A stretch of 64,000 bases of DNA, from assembly GCF_000422725.1 (NCBI RefSeq), contig NZ_AUGP01000025.1, forward strand, positions 124,001 to 188,000, in the 5' to 3' direction. The position numbers and the translations under genes are program-made. This stretch comes from Flavobacterium subsaxonicum WB 4.1-42 = DSM 21790. GTDB lineage: Bacteria > Bacteroidota > Bacteroidia > Flavobacteriales > Flavobacteriaceae. Positions 50,547 through 59,997 of this stretch are shown piece after piece (position 1 is the first letter of the stretch; every line of letters begins with the position of its first letter). The notes beneath the pieces were generated by a model, which was given only the letters and a program-made list of their open reading frames with translations, did not search any database and was not told the DNA's origin.

Positions 50547-51248
50547 ATGATAGGATATTATATATTACTTGGTATTATAGCGCTTGTAAGCTTTGCAGTA
50601 AGCGCAAAACTAAAGAGCAAGTTTGAGCACTACTCTAAAGTGCATTTGCGCAATGGCATGAGCGGCGCAGAGATTGCACAAAAAATGCTTACCGATAATG
50701 GTATTTACGACGTTAGGGTTATTAGCACCCCGGGCCGTTTGACCGACCATTACAACCCCGCAGATAAAACCGTTAACCTTAGCGAGGCCGTATATAACCA
50801 GCGTAATGCTGCATCGGCGGCGGTGGCGGCGCACGAGGTGGGCCATGCTGTACAACACGCTAAGGCATACAGCATGCTGCAACTGCGCAGCAAACTGGTG
50901 CCCGTGGTTAGTGTAACGTCGGGTATGTCGCAATGGCTGGTAATTGGTGGCCTTATTTTAGGGGCTGCTTCGGGCATTGGGGCAGGCTATTACATTGCTG
51001 TTGCCGGGCTTGTATTTATGCTTATGGCTACCATATTCAGTTTTATTACCCTTCCGGTAGAATATGATGCCAGTAACCGTGCCCTTGCATGGCTTAAAAA
51101 TAAGAACATGCTAACCCCGCAGGAATACAGCGGTGCCGAAGATTCGCTTAAATGGGCTGCCCGTACGTATGTGGTAGCTGCCATTGGTGCACTGGCATCG
51201 TTACTGTACTGGGCATTGCAGGTATTTGGAGGCCGTTCCAGGGATTAA
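50547..51248 (+). CDS. Zinc metallopeptidase, YugP-like
   Basis: A 233-aa membrane protein of the neutral zinc metallopeptidase family. An N-terminal hydrophobic helix (MIGYYILLGIIALVSFAVSA) precedes the zinc-binding AAHEVGHAVQHA (His96, Glu97, His100). The LTDHYNPADKTVNLSEAVY block before it is diagnostic of the YugP family. Two or three more hydrophobic helices follow, with PVEYDASNRAL near the end. Substrate unknown. A terminator follows at 51275. Confidence 0.9.
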   Translation: MIGYYILLGIIALVSFAVSAKLKSKFEHYSKVHLRNGMSGAEIAQKMLTDNGIYDVRVISTPGRLTDHYNPADKTVNLSEAVYNQRNAASAAVAAHEVGHAVQHAKAYSMLQLRSKLVPVVSVTSGMSQWLVIGGLILGAASGIGAGYYIAVAGLVFMLMATIFSFITLPVEYDASNRALAWLKNKNMLTPQEYSGAEDSLKWAARTYVVAAIGALASLLYWALQVFGGRSRD

Positions 51249-51274
51249 AAACCCCTGTCTATATAATAGTGCGT

Positions 51275-51311
51275 TAAAAACCGCTTCGGCAATGCCGGGC
51301 GGTTTTTTTTT
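51275..51311 (+). terminator. Rho-independent terminator
   Basis: AAAACCGC ... GCGGTTTT, with an inner CGGC/GCCG stem and a T run, after the YugP-like gene. Confidence 0.85.
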
Positions 51312-51329
51312 AGAGTTGCAAAGATGCAG

Positions 51330-51425
51330 AGTTGCAAAGTCGTAAGGTCGAAAGTCATCAAGTCATCAAGTCATAAAGTCGTCCCTAAGCCTTGTCTATC
51401 ATCTAACGTCTATTATCTCTCATCT
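51330..51425. repeat. AAGTC-type and CTATCATC-type word repeats
   Basis: GTCGTAAGGTCGAAAGTCATC..., with CAAGTCATCAAGTCATAAAGTCG, is followed by GTCTATCATCTAACGTCTATTATCTCTCATC. These two word families also occur at 9195-9274 and 42840-42890. No gene is seen in 51249-51430. Confidence 0.55.
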
Positions 51426-51430
51426 CAATA

Positions 51431-51901
51431 CTAAAGCTGTATCTGCCGCTCTATCTGCTGGTCTAACGATATAAACGTTTCTGTGCGCGATACCCCGCTA
51501 ATGGGCTGTATCTTATTATTGAGCAACTGCATAAGGTGCTCGTTATCGCGGCATATAATTTTTATAAGGATGGACCAGTTGCCTGTGGTGTAGTGGCACT
51601 CTAACACTTCCGGAATTTTTTTGAGTTCTTTTACGGCTTCGGGGTTGCTGGAGGCTTTGTCCAGGTAGATGCCCACAAAAGCCATTGTGCTGTAGCCTAA
51701 AACCCGTGTATTTACAATAAACTTCGACCCGCTTATTACCCCTGCCTGTTCCAGTTTTCTGAGGCGCTGGTGTATTGCCGCACCCGATATGCCTATTTTA
51801 GAGGCTATTTGCAGTATGGGCTTTCGGGCGTCGTCCATCAGGTCGCGAAGGATTTCTTTATCGATGCCGTCTATTTCTATTTGTAGTGAATTTACTTTCA
51901 T
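51431..51901 (-). CDS. Lrp/AsnC-family transcriptional regulator
   Basis: A 156-aa regulator. The N-terminal winged helix-turn-helix reads LQIEIDGIDKEILRDLMDDARKPILQIASKIGISGAAIHQRLRKLEQAGVISG. The C-terminal RAM/AsnC ligand-binding domain has VLECHYTTGNWSILIKI. Such proteins respond to amino acids. No amino-acid operon is adjacent, and its own promoter region is the repeat-rich gap from 51902. Alanine dehydrogenase (57027) is in the window but not next to it. Confidence 0.92.
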   Translation of the reverse strand: MKVNSLQIEIDGIDKEILRDLMDDARKPILQIASKIGISGAAIHQRLRKLEQAGVISGSKFIVNTRVLGYSTMAFVGIYLDKASSNPEAVKELKKIPEVLECHYTTGNWSILIKIICRDNEHLMQLLNNKIQPISGVSRTETFISLDQQIERQIQL

Positions 51902-51939
51902 AAGGTTGCAGTTTGAAAGTAAAAATAGGGATTTAGTTT

Positions 51940-52200
51940 AATATTACTTCTTTTCTTTTGCCTTGATGCAAAAGAAACAAAAAATCAAGGCTACATCTTT
52001 TTTAGCTACAAATTATTTCGAACAGGCTAAATCATTTGAACCTGCCTACCGTCAGGCAGGCTTGCTTCGCTTCGAACAGCAAATGATTTTAACGCCTCTT
52101 CTCATAATTTGCTTAACGCAAAAAGATGAGGCCGCCTGAGCTTCACTCAAAACCTTGAAACACACCTATATCTGGGGTTGAATTGAGTGTAGCTGTAACC
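51940..52200. repeat. Repeat-rich intergenic stretch
   Basis: It contains a CTTTTGCCTTGATGCAAAAG / AAACAAAAAATCAAGGCT inverted pair, the palindrome CCTGCCTACCGTCAGGCAGG (near 52043), and a TTTGCTTAACGCAAA palindrome. At 52185-52195 lies GAGTGTAGCTG, the reverse complement of a block in the elements at 25263 and 47715. I see no gene in 51902-52230. Confidence 0.6.
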
Positions 52201-52230
52201 CGCAACTCTAAACCCGCAACCCGAAACCGT

Positions 52231-55200
52231 TTAAAGCCCTTCGTCTTCAAACCCATCCATACCTTCGTAACGGTTGCTGCGCTTGCCAAAGGTAGCCCTG
52301 GCTTTGCCGGAATTGATGGTGGAATCTATAATGGTTTTCTTGTAGTTCTCTATCTCATCCTGATCGGATATTACGCGCGTGCCTACGTTTTTGTAAGCCT
52401 GTGCATTAATCCTGTTGCCGTTGTTTACAAAGGCTATGCAAATCAGTTTTTCGTGTTTTTGTCGGTAGCCATAGTCTTCATCATCGGTATTTTTTACTTT
52501 AAAGAAATAAAAGCTAACCGAATTTTTACCCGCCTGGGCAATACGCTTTTCATCAAAGGTAACCGAATCTTTTTCGGTGTTTATTTTTGCAAGTGTATAT
52601 AATGCCGATGTTGCTATCTGCTCATCGGTCACATTTTTTAGCAGGCTTGTTTTCTTTTGGGCAATAAGCATTTTCTGGATCTGGAAAAGCGTTTTTGGGT
52701 CGGACAGCAATGCCGCTATCTCTTCATCGTTGGCGTTGTTGTTTTTAATATCCAGGCGCGCCAGTTCCAGGTTGGTATCGTCCATGTTTAGGGCTTTAAT
52801 GGCTGTAAATACAGCGCTAACCTCTTTATCGCTTTTAAAGGGGTACAGCAACTCCATGTAGCTGGTAAGGTCGCCCGAGGTAGCGTTGCCGTAATAGTAA
52901 TTATCGTCTCCCGACTCTTTACCTGCCTTGCGGCTCTTAGCCCTTTTTATCTCGAGGCGTGTGTTGGTAAGCAGCATTTTTTTATAGCTCTTTAGCTTCT
53001 TTGGGCGAATAGCATCGGCCTCTAAAAGGCTCGCTGTAAAGCTTACAATAGGCTCGTGGTACTCTGGTATGCTGTAGTACTGAAAAACATCCGGGAAAAG
53101 CACCGCGCTGTTTTTAGCATCGGCGGCAAAGGTGGCAAACAGGTTAGATACCTCAAAATCATCATCGGTTACGGGCAAATCGTACTCCATCAGCTCTTTT
53201 ATCTTTTTGTAGCCGGCCTCCGATTCAAATTGCGCCAAAGCTTCTAACACTGCAAACTGTATAATGGTGTTGCTATCGTCGCGCCTGTATTGTTTTTCAA
53301 AAAACGGAATAACAGCCTCGTCTTTAAGGTCGCCCAGCTTGCCATACAATTGTGTCAGGGCATTGGTTTCTTCGGGCTTAAAATCAAAGCTCTCTATAAA
53401 TTCCTGCAATTTAGCACGGTTGGTTTTGGTAATTTGCAATTGCCTTACCGATGCCAGTGCACTGCTGCGAATGCTATCGTACTCGCTGCGGGCATCATCT
53501 ATAAAAAGTTGCAGCCTGTCGGCAGGTAGTTTTTCTGCCTTAGAGTTGTCTAATAATGTAAAAGAGGCAAACATTTTCTCTACCGCTACATCATCATTGT
53601 TATAGTCTTTATCTACAATGGTGCTCAGCATATAGCTGATACCATCGCGGTAAAACGCCTTAAACTTAATGGCCTGTGTGCTCACGGTGCTGGTAACCTT
53701 GGCCTCAAACGTCTGGTAGGTGCCCCTGTTTTCGGTTTTTTCGTTAACCAGGGCCAGCTTACCATTTTTGGCAGCCATAAGCTTGTTCCATTGCGACTCC
53801 AGGCTGTTAATAATATCCATGCTGTTTTCGGCGTACGCATCAGATGCTGCCGCCTCAATTAGTTCGTCTTCGCTTATATCGATTTCATCGGCAGAAGTAT
53901 TATCCTCTTCGGTAACGTATTTCCTGATGTCGTTCCACAAAGAATCTACCTCTACACTATGATGTCTGTGGTACTTATGGTAGAAAATTTCGAACGGTTG
54001 GCCCGACGGCAGCGTAAATGCCTTAGTGCCGTACTTTTCGTTAAACAGATTATCCTTATCGCCATCGCGGTCGTAAAAATCAGGCAAAATACGGTCGAAT
54101 TCAAGGTTGGCATTCTCGGCCTTCGGCATGCTTATGCTGTACAGGGCGGTGGTGTCTTTATAGGTTTCGTAAGCCACATTTTCTTTAAACGGCACAATGG
54201 CGAACGAGCTAAAGAATTTGCTGCTATTTGCGTCAGGCGCGCCCACACTGCCCAGTAAATAGTATTTGGCACCCTTTATAACCGACTTTAATTTAATGGG
54301 CTTAGCGCCGATTTTTGAGGCTGATGTAAACGCCGCCGGGTTGGCAGATAGCCTGGTTTGTGTAGAGTCGATACCCAACTGGTTGTAAAACTCATAGTGC
54401 ATTCGCTTAAGCTCAAAATTGGTGTCTTCCAGGTTTTCGAGGTCGGTTAAAGTATGCTCTGCCACAAAATAGGTAGCCTTATCGGCAGTGTCATACGCAT
54501 AATACTCTACGTCTGTAACCGATTTTGAGGTTTCGTTCTGCCCGTAAACAATGTTATAATTGGGCAGGCTAACGCTAAAGCCCCCTTTATTAGGGCTAAC
54601 AGTAGCCCACTGGGCAGCATCGGCTTTTACTTTTATGTTGCCAAACACCTCTTTTTCAAACTGGCGCACGTAGTTTTTTTCTCCGGCCATGCTAACCACA
54701 ATAATTTCCAGCGGGGTAACATAGTACCTGTAGTGCTGGGCGTTGCCGGTTTTAGTCACACTTTTAATATCGTACTGGCTATAGGCATCGGTGCCGGTAA
54801 AGGTTTTTTCTAAGATCTTACCGGGAATGTTCTCATAAAAAAGGCTGTCTAATGACTGGTGATTGAATGGTTTGTTATCCTTCTTTAAAAAGTCTTTTAA
54901 CAGCAGGCGTTTCAGGTTAATGTAACCCCCGTTGGCAAGGTCGGGCGACTGCATGTTTTGCCCGGCCTCTATAATAGATGCGTTAAAAACAGGCAGCGAC
55001 ACCATACCATCGGCCGTGGTGTATTGCTTAAATGAGGGTTTTATAAAATAGGCCTCAATGCTTTCTTTTTTGGCCTTGCCACCATCGGTATAACGGTCCA
55101 TAACCGGTTTAACGGTATAGCCGCGGCTGCGAAGCATTTCTATAAGGCCGCGCCTGCCGGGCAGGTGGGCCGCGCCAACAGCGGCAAACAGGCTGCCGGT

Positions 55201-55935
55201 TTTAGCCAGCGAGTCGATAGAATGCGCCATAACAATATTACGGTCGTACAGCAGGGTTTTAAGATACGATTCAGACGAGGCCAACGTGGTAAGCGAATCC
55301 AGCATATCAAGATCCTTATCGCGGTAGTAATTCATAAGCGCCTCTTCGTAGCCCGTGTTTTTTAATATTTTTTGTAGTGCGGCAGCATTCTCTTCGCGCG
55401 GTTTCATGGCACGGGAGTCGATATTCATAATATTGAGCAGCGACGTTTTGGTGTCTTCCAGCCCAACCGTTTTTTTGTTGTATTTGCGCCCGGTACGGTA
55501 AATAAACATATCCAGGTAGGTTTCTTCCTGGTACTCTTTTTCGTATTCGTTGGTGCGGAAAAGCAGGTTGTTTATGGTAAAATTATTGGTGCGGAACAGC
55601 GGGTACAGATCGTTTTTATCCGATGGTTCCATATAAAATTCCGAATACAATTTATTGGTGCGGTATTTATCCATAGCACCGCCCATAACACTTATAAGGT
55701 CCATCCAGGTAGAAGGCTCACTCTCGTTGGCTATAATATCGGCACTAAGCAAATGGGCAAAAAAAGCATCGGATAAATGGTACGATACCTTGTCGCTAAC
55801 ATGCATAGAGCCATACAGGTAGGAGTTTTTTTTAAGTCCGTTACCGGATACCTCCCACAGCAGGCCCTGGTACTTTTTTTCCTGTGCCAGTAACGATGTT
55901 ATAGAAAATAGCAGTAATAAAGCTAATTTTTTCAA
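52231..55935 (-). CDS. Giant TraB/GumN-family exported protein
   Basis: A 1234-aa exported protein (signal peptide MKKLALLLLFSITSLLAQ). The N-terminal 290 residues are a TraB/GumN domain: LWEVSGNGLKKNSYLYGSMHV and FAAVGAAHLPGRRGLIEMLRSRGY are diagnostic. The remaining ~940 residues are not part of that domain; they hold alternating beta and helical stretches, with a HEAT-like helical part near 830-1000 (for example 'FFEKQYRRDDSNTIIQFAVLEALAQF'). The TraB family may have a metalloprotease-like fold, but activity is unproven. Its length is far above the usual ~300 residues. Confidence 0.82.
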   Translation of the reverse strand: MKKLALLLLFSITSLLAQEKKYQGLLWEVSGNGLKKNSYLYGSMHVSDKVSYHLSDAFFAHLLSADIIANESEPSTWMDLISVMGGAMDKYRTNKLYSEFYMEPSDKNDLYPLFRTNNFTINNLLFRTNEYEKEYQEETYLDMFIYRTGRKYNKKTVGLEDTKTSLLNIMNIDSRAMKPREENAAALQKILKNTGYEEALMNYYRDKDLDMLDSLTTLASSESYLKTLLYDRNIVMAHSIDSLAKTGSLFAAVGAAHLPGRRGLIEMLRSRGYTVKPVMDRYTDGGKAKKESIEAYFIKPSFKQYTTADGMVSLPVFNASIIEAGQNMQSPDLANGGYINLKRLLLKDFLKKDNKPFNHQSLDSLFYENIPGKILEKTFTGTDAYSQYDIKSVTKTGNAQHYRYYVTPLEIIVVSMAGEKNYVRQFEKEVFGNIKVKADAAQWATVSPNKGGFSVSLPNYNIVYGQNETSKSVTDVEYYAYDTADKATYFVAEHTLTDLENLEDTNFELKRMHYEFYNQLGIDSTQTRLSANPAAFTSASKIGAKPIKLKSVIKGAKYYLLGSVGAPDANSSKFFSSFAIVPFKENVAYETYKDTTALYSISMPKAENANLEFDRILPDFYDRDGDKDNLFNEKYGTKAFTLPSGQPFEIFYHKYHRHHSVEVDSLWNDIRKYVTEEDNTSADEIDISEDELIEAAASDAYAENSMDIINSLESQWNKLMAAKNGKLALVNEKTENRGTYQTFEAKVTSTVSTQAIKFKAFYRDGISYMLSTIVDKDYNNDDVAVEKMFASFTLLDNSKAEKLPADRLQLFIDDARSEYDSIRSSALASVRQLQITKTNRAKLQEFIESFDFKPEETNALTQLYGKLGDLKDEAVIPFFEKQYRRDDSNTIIQFAVLEALAQFESEAGYKKIKELMEYDLPVTDDDFEVSNLFATFAADAKNSAVLFPDVFQYYSIPEYHEPIVSFTASLLEADAIRPKKLKSYKKMLLTNTRLEIKRAKSRKAGKESGDDNYYYGNATSGDLTSYMELLYPFKSDKEVSAVFTAIKALNMDDTNLELARLDIKNNNANDEEIAALLSDPKTLFQIQKMLIAQKKTSLLKNVTDEQIATSALYTLAKINTEKDSVTFDEKRIAQAGKNSVSFYFFKVKNTDDEDYGYRQKHEKLICIAFVNNGNRINAQAYKNVGTRVISDQDEIENYKKTIIDSTINSGKARATFGKRSNRYEGMDGFEDEGL

Positions 55936-56126
55936 GTTGAGCAGTTTTAGTAAAAGATAAGTACTTCAAATATAACGGTTAGTTTTCAATTAAAATAAAT
56001 TTTGGCACTAACTTAATTAGGTGCAATTGGTATAAAATGGGGTATAAATGCGATATATATAAAATGCGCAAAAATACCCTACAGGCATAACGCCAAAGGG
56101 TGTGTTGCTATTTTATAAAGAGAAGG

Positions 56127-56774
56127 TTATTTGTTGTGAATGTACTTTTCTATAAGCCCATGCCCCAGGTAGATAAATGGGGTCATAACAATGGCAATGG
56201 CCAGTTTAACGCCGTAGCCCACCAGGCCCGATGTTATGTAGGTATGGGTATCCATCTTGCCGGTGGCATAAAAGGCAATGCCCAATACAATAAAAGTATC
56301 GAAAAACTGAGAGATAACGGTAGAGCCCGTGCTGCGCAGCCATATCATTTTTGCGCCGGTTTTTTTCTTAAGAAAATGGAAAAGTGTTACGTCTATAATT
56401 TGTGATGCTAAAAAAGCCACAATACTGGCCACAATAATCCAGAGGCTTTGTCCAAATACAGCATTATACTGGTTATCGCTTACTAAATCTTTGCCGCTTA
56501 CGGCAGGAATTTGAAGTGTAACATACAGCAAAACAAAGCAGTAGGTAATAAGCCCGGCGGTAATTAAAGAGAGTTTGTGTACGCCTTTTTGGCCAAAGTA
56601 TTCGTTAATAAGGTCGGTTGTAATAAACACCACCGGCCAGGGTATAATGCCCACGCTCATTACATACGGCCCTATGTGTATCAGCTTGCCGCCAATAAGT
56701 TCGGCCACTACGGCATTGGTTATAAAAATACCGGCGAGTATAACGTATAGCGTGCTTTTACGGGTTTCAAACAT
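56127..56774 (-). CDS. Queuosine-precursor transporter (YhhQ/VUT family)
   Basis: A 215-aa membrane protein with about six hydrophobic segments. The GIIPWPVVFITTDLINEYFGQKGVHK block and FLASQIIDVTLFHFLKKKTG are the family signatures of YhhQ, which imports the queuosine precursor preQ0/preQ1. The start MFETRKSTLYVILAG is supported by position. No queuosine-synthesis gene is adjacent, so the precise substrate is inferred from family only. Confidence 0.9.
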   Translation of the reverse strand: MFETRKSTLYVILAGIFITNAVVAELIGGKLIHIGPYVMSVGIIPWPVVFITTDLINEYFGQKGVHKLSLITAGLITYCFVLLYVTLQIPAVSGKDLVSDNQYNAVFGQSLWIIVASIVAFLASQIIDVTLFHFLKKKTGAKMIWLRSTGSTVISQFFDTFIVLGIAFYATGKMDTHTYITSGLVGYGVKLAIAIVMTPFIYLGHGLIEKYIHNK

Positions 56775-57026
56775 GCGGGCAGGTTTAGAGTTTGGGGTTT
56801 ATGGTTAAGGGTTTATAGTTGGAGGTTTTTTTCGGTGTTGAAATAATCAAAACTCAAAGATAATAAACATTCGGTTTGTCAGGTACAGCCGTTTCGTCAA
56901 AATCTATACCTTATCAACACCCCGCACACAGCACTTATTAACTATTGTTTACAAGTTTTTAATTTTACCCTTACTAAATATGGGGTTTCTAATGGTTATA
57001 TTTGCATAAATTTAAAAACTACTACC
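56775..57026. other. Gene-free divergent intergenic region
   Basis: It has AGGTTTAGAGTTTGGGGTTTATGG-like words near 56780, then AT-rich sequence with the ald promoter box at 56997. No gene is seen. Confidence 0.5.
56997..57004 (+). promoter_or_regulatory. Bacteroidota -7 box (TATATTTG)
   Basis: An exact match 22 nt before the ald start codon. Confidence 0.55.
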
Positions 57027-58121
57027 ATGAATATAGGGGTGCCGAAAGAAATTAAGAATAATGAAAGCCGGGTAGCCCTAACACCCGGTGGGGTTTTTGA
57101 ACTTGTAAACTATGGCCACCATGTTTATATACAGGAAACAGCCGGTATTGGCAGCGGGTTTTCTGACGAAGATTACCGCGAGGCCGGTGCCGTTATGCTG
57201 CCATCGATAGAGGCGGTGTACGCCATGTCGGAGATGATCGTTAAGGTGAAAGAACCCATACCACAGGAGTACCCGCTTATCAAAAGGAACCAGATACTGT
57301 TTACCTATTTTCACTTTGCATCGAGCGAAAGCCTGACCCGTGCCATGATTGCCAGTAAGGCGGTTTGCATTGCGTATGAAACCGTACGCGACGACGATGG
57401 CTCTTTGCCATTGCTTACGCCTATGAGCGAGGTTGCCGGCCGTATGGCCATACAACAGGGTGCCAAGTATCTCGAAAAGCCTATAAAGGGCAGGGGAGTG
57501 CTATTGGGTGGTGTGCCGGGGGTGCCGCCGGGCAGGGTGCTTATATTAGGCGCCGGTGTGGTTGGGGTGCAGGCGGCTAAAATGGCGGCCGGTTTGGGTG
57601 CCCATGTTACCGTGCTGGATATCAATATGAAACGCCTTAGGTATATTAACGATATTATGCCGCCCCATGTTATTACCGAATTTAGCAGCGTTTACAATAT
57701 TAAGCGCCATATCAAAAACCACGACCTTATTATTGGTGCGGTGCTTATTCCGGGGGCTAAGGCGCCGCGGCTTATTACCCGTGCCATGCTTAAAGATATG
57801 CGCCCCGGTACCGTGCTGGTAGACGTTGCAGTAGACCAGGGGGGCTGCTTTGAAACCACACGCCCTACAACCCACGAAGACCCTACCTACATTATAAACG
57901 ATATTGTGCACTACTGCGTGGCTAACATGCCGGGGGCAGTACCGTATACCAGTACGCTTGCGCTTACCAACGTTACTCTGCCATACGTACTTAAACTTGC
58001 TAACCTTGGTTGGGAGACCGCCTGTGCCGAATATCCTGAACTGGGTCGCGGACTTAATATTGTTAAAGGCGAAGTTATGGTAGAGGAGATTCGCGATGCT
58101 TTTGAGTCGCTTTTGGCTTAA
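57027..58121 (+). CDS. ald: Alanine dehydrogenase
   Basis: A 364-aa NAD enzyme that converts L-alanine to pyruvate plus ammonia and back. MNIGVPKEIKNNESRVALTP is the N-terminal signature. FTYFHFASSESLTRAMIASK holds the substrate-site His, the nucleotide-binding loop is VLILGAGVVGVQAAKMAAGLGA, and the region VLVDVAVDQGGCFETTRPTTH is typical of the family. Near residue 155 the stretch KGRGVLLGGVPGVPPGRV is Gly-rich. It is close to the length of the Bacillus enzyme. Alone with its own promoter. Confidence 0.94.
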   Translation: MNIGVPKEIKNNESRVALTPGGVFELVNYGHHVYIQETAGIGSGFSDEDYREAGAVMLPSIEAVYAMSEMIVKVKEPIPQEYPLIKRNQILFTYFHFASSESLTRAMIASKAVCIAYETVRDDDGSLPLLTPMSEVAGRMAIQQGAKYLEKPIKGRGVLLGGVPGVPPGRVLILGAGVVGVQAAKMAAGLGAHVTVLDINMKRLRYINDIMPPHVITEFSSVYNIKRHIKNHDLIIGAVLIPGAKAPRLITRAMLKDMRPGTVLVDVAVDQGGCFETTRPTTHEDPTYIINDIVHYCVANMPGAVPYTSTLALTNVTLPYVLKLANLGWETACAEYPELGRGLNIVKGEVMVEEIRDAFESLLA

Positions 58122-58318
58122 CAGTTTAGGGCTTTATTTACAATGTAAATATTTTTTTTTAAATCAGGAAATGCCAAATAAATTGTGTAAACTTGTTTTG
58201 TTATCAATTGCCATGTTAATTTTTCATAAATTATCCTTGCTATTGGCAAGATTGCTTAATATTAATTGATAGCAATAGACGTTTAAACACAGGTTATTTA
58301 CTGATTTAAAAAGATGCA

Positions 58319-58978
58319 ATGAATTATATAGATAAGGCTTCTGATTATTATTCTAATACCCGTACTGACCTTTTAATATTTTTAGACGAAAAGAAAACTA
58401 ATCTTAAAGTTTTAGAAATTGGCGCCGCTTATGGCGATACCCTTTATTATCTAAAACAAAAAGGCGTAGCTAAGGAGGCTGTTGGAATAGATATTTTTGA
58501 AGATAAAAAGAATCCGGGTAAGTATAAGCCCCTTGACAGGTTTATTTTTGGGAATATTGAGTTTATGGATTTTCCGGAATACGAAAATTATTTTGATATC
58601 ATTCTTCTGCCCGATGTATTAGAGCATCTTGTAGAGCCTAAATTTGTTTTAGAAAAAGCAAAAAAATACCTTAAAGATGATGGTCTTTTATTGGTGAGTA
58701 TGCCTAACGTAAGGCATTACTCTACTTTTAAAAGGATATTTATAAACGGCGACTTTAAGTATGATGAAAGCGGCCTGTTTGATTATACGCACATGAGGTT
58801 TTACTGCAAGTATAATATTGAACAGTTGGTGCTTAATTCGGGCTTTAAAATTCGGGCTGTAAAAAGTGCCATAAGTATTTACGAGGGCAGGTCTATGGCT
58901 AAAATTATAAACACAATTACATTTGGCCTTTTCGAAGAATTTTTGTCTTTACAGTATTTTATAAAAGCAAATAAGTAG
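58319..58978 (+). CDS. Class I SAM-dependent methyltransferase
   Basis: A 219-aa soluble enzyme. The SAM-binding motif I is VLEIGAAYGDTLYYLKQKG (residues ~32-50), then an acidic GIDIFED for the ribose, and LLPDVLEHLVEPKFVLEKAKKYLKDDGLLLVSMPNVRH for motifs III-IV. It resembles the Methyltransf_11/23 group. The substrate is unknown; such genes are often in polysaccharide or small-molecule clusters, but no such cluster is here. Codon use is AT-rich. It starts at the ATG at 58319 and ends before a terminator shared with tsf. Confidence 0.85.
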   Translation: MNYIDKASDYYSNTRTDLLIFLDEKKTNLKVLEIGAAYGDTLYYLKQKGVAKEAVGIDIFEDKKNPGKYKPLDRFIFGNIEFMDFPEYENYFDIILLPDVLEHLVEPKFVLEKAKKYLKDDGLLLVSMPNVRHYSTFKRIFINGDFKYDESGLFDYTHMRFYCKYNIEQLVLNSGFKIRAVKSAISIYEGRSMAKIINTITFGLFEEFLSLQYFIKANK

Positions 58979-59016
58979 CATAGCGTTGATTATACTTTAA
59001 GTAAATAGCTGAAAAT

Positions 59017-59052
59017 AAAAAACCCCAAACTTTAAAAAGTCTGGGGTTTTAT
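59017..59052. terminator. Rho-independent terminator, bidirectional
   Basis: AAAACCCCA...ACTTT / AAGT...TGGGGTTTT with runs of A and T on both sides, between the convergent methyltransferase and tsf genes. Confidence 0.88.
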
Positions 59053-59070
59053 TTTGTGTTTGCAATTTAC

Positions 59071-59895
59071 TTATGCAAGTGCAACCCTTTTAAAACCTGT
59101 AACGGTTAAAGAAGAATCAACAGATTTTATGTACTCGCTTACGCTAAGTTTGCTGTCTTTAATATAATCCTGGTTAACAAGGGTGTTATCTTTAAAGAAA
59201 CGGCCTAATTTACCTTTAGCAATATTATCAAGCATAGCCTCCGGCTTGCCTTCCTGACGAAGTAAGTCTTTAGCAATTTCTATTTCTTTTTCTACAGTAG
59301 CAGCATCAACGCCATCTTCGTTAAGTGCTATAGGAGCCATAGCGGCAGCCTGCATAGCAACGTTACGAGAAGCCTCTTCAGCACCGTCTACATTAGCAGA
59401 TAAAGCTACAAGAGTAGCAATCCTGTTACCTGCGTGGATGTAAGAACCAACAAAAGCACCTTCAAGTCTTTCAAAAGCACCAATCTCAATTTTTTCACCT
59501 ATAACGCCAGTTTGCTCAATAAGCTTTTCTTCAACGGTAATACCGTTGTAATCAGCAGCAAGAAGCTCTTCTTTAGTTTTGTAGTTAAGTGCAAGGTTAG
59601 CAATGTCTGTAGCAAGTTTAACGTAAGATTCGTTTTTAGCAACAAAGTCAGTCTCACAGTTAACAGATATAACAACACCTTCGGTTTTGTCTGCATTAAC
59701 AACAGCAAGTACCGCACCTTCGCTTGATTCGCGGTCTGCTCTGTTAGCAGCAACTTTCTGACCTTTTTTTCTAAGGTTTTCAATAGCTTTGTCAAAATCG
59801 CCTTCAGCTTCAACAAGCGCTTTTTTGCAGTCCATCATACCGGCACCGGTAATGGTTCTTAGTTTATTTACGTCTGCAGCAGTAATATTTGCCAT
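59071..59895 (-). CDS. tsf: Translation elongation factor Ts
   Basis: A 274-aa nucleotide-exchange factor for EF-Tu. The N-terminal UBA-like part MANITAADVNKLRTITGAGMMDCKKALVEAEGDFDKAI, with its invariant TGAGMMDCKKAL, and the next DRESSEGAVLAVV...CETDFVAKN block are diagnostic. The C-terminal half has EIGAFERLEGAFVGSYIHAGNRIATLVALS. It is last in the rplM-rpsI-rpsB-tsf run, 102 nt after rpsB. Confidence 0.97.
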   Translation of the reverse strand: MANITAADVNKLRTITGAGMMDCKKALVEAEGDFDKAIENLRKKGQKVAANRADRESSEGAVLAVVNADKTEGVVISVNCETDFVAKNESYVKLATDIANLALNYKTKEELLAADYNGITVEEKLIEQTGVIGEKIEIGAFERLEGAFVGSYIHAGNRIATLVALSANVDGAEEASRNVAMQAAAMAPIALNEDGVDAATVEKEIEIAKDLLRQEGKPEAMLDNIAKGKLGRFFKDNTLVNQDYIKDSKLSVSEYIKSVDSSLTVTGFKRVALA

Positions 59896-59997
59896 TTCAA
59901 ATAGTGTTTATAGTTATAAAAAAATAAAGCCGTTAGTGTAGATAATGCCACAAAAGTAAACATCACCCGGCACAACGGCTTTACTGTAATGTTATTT

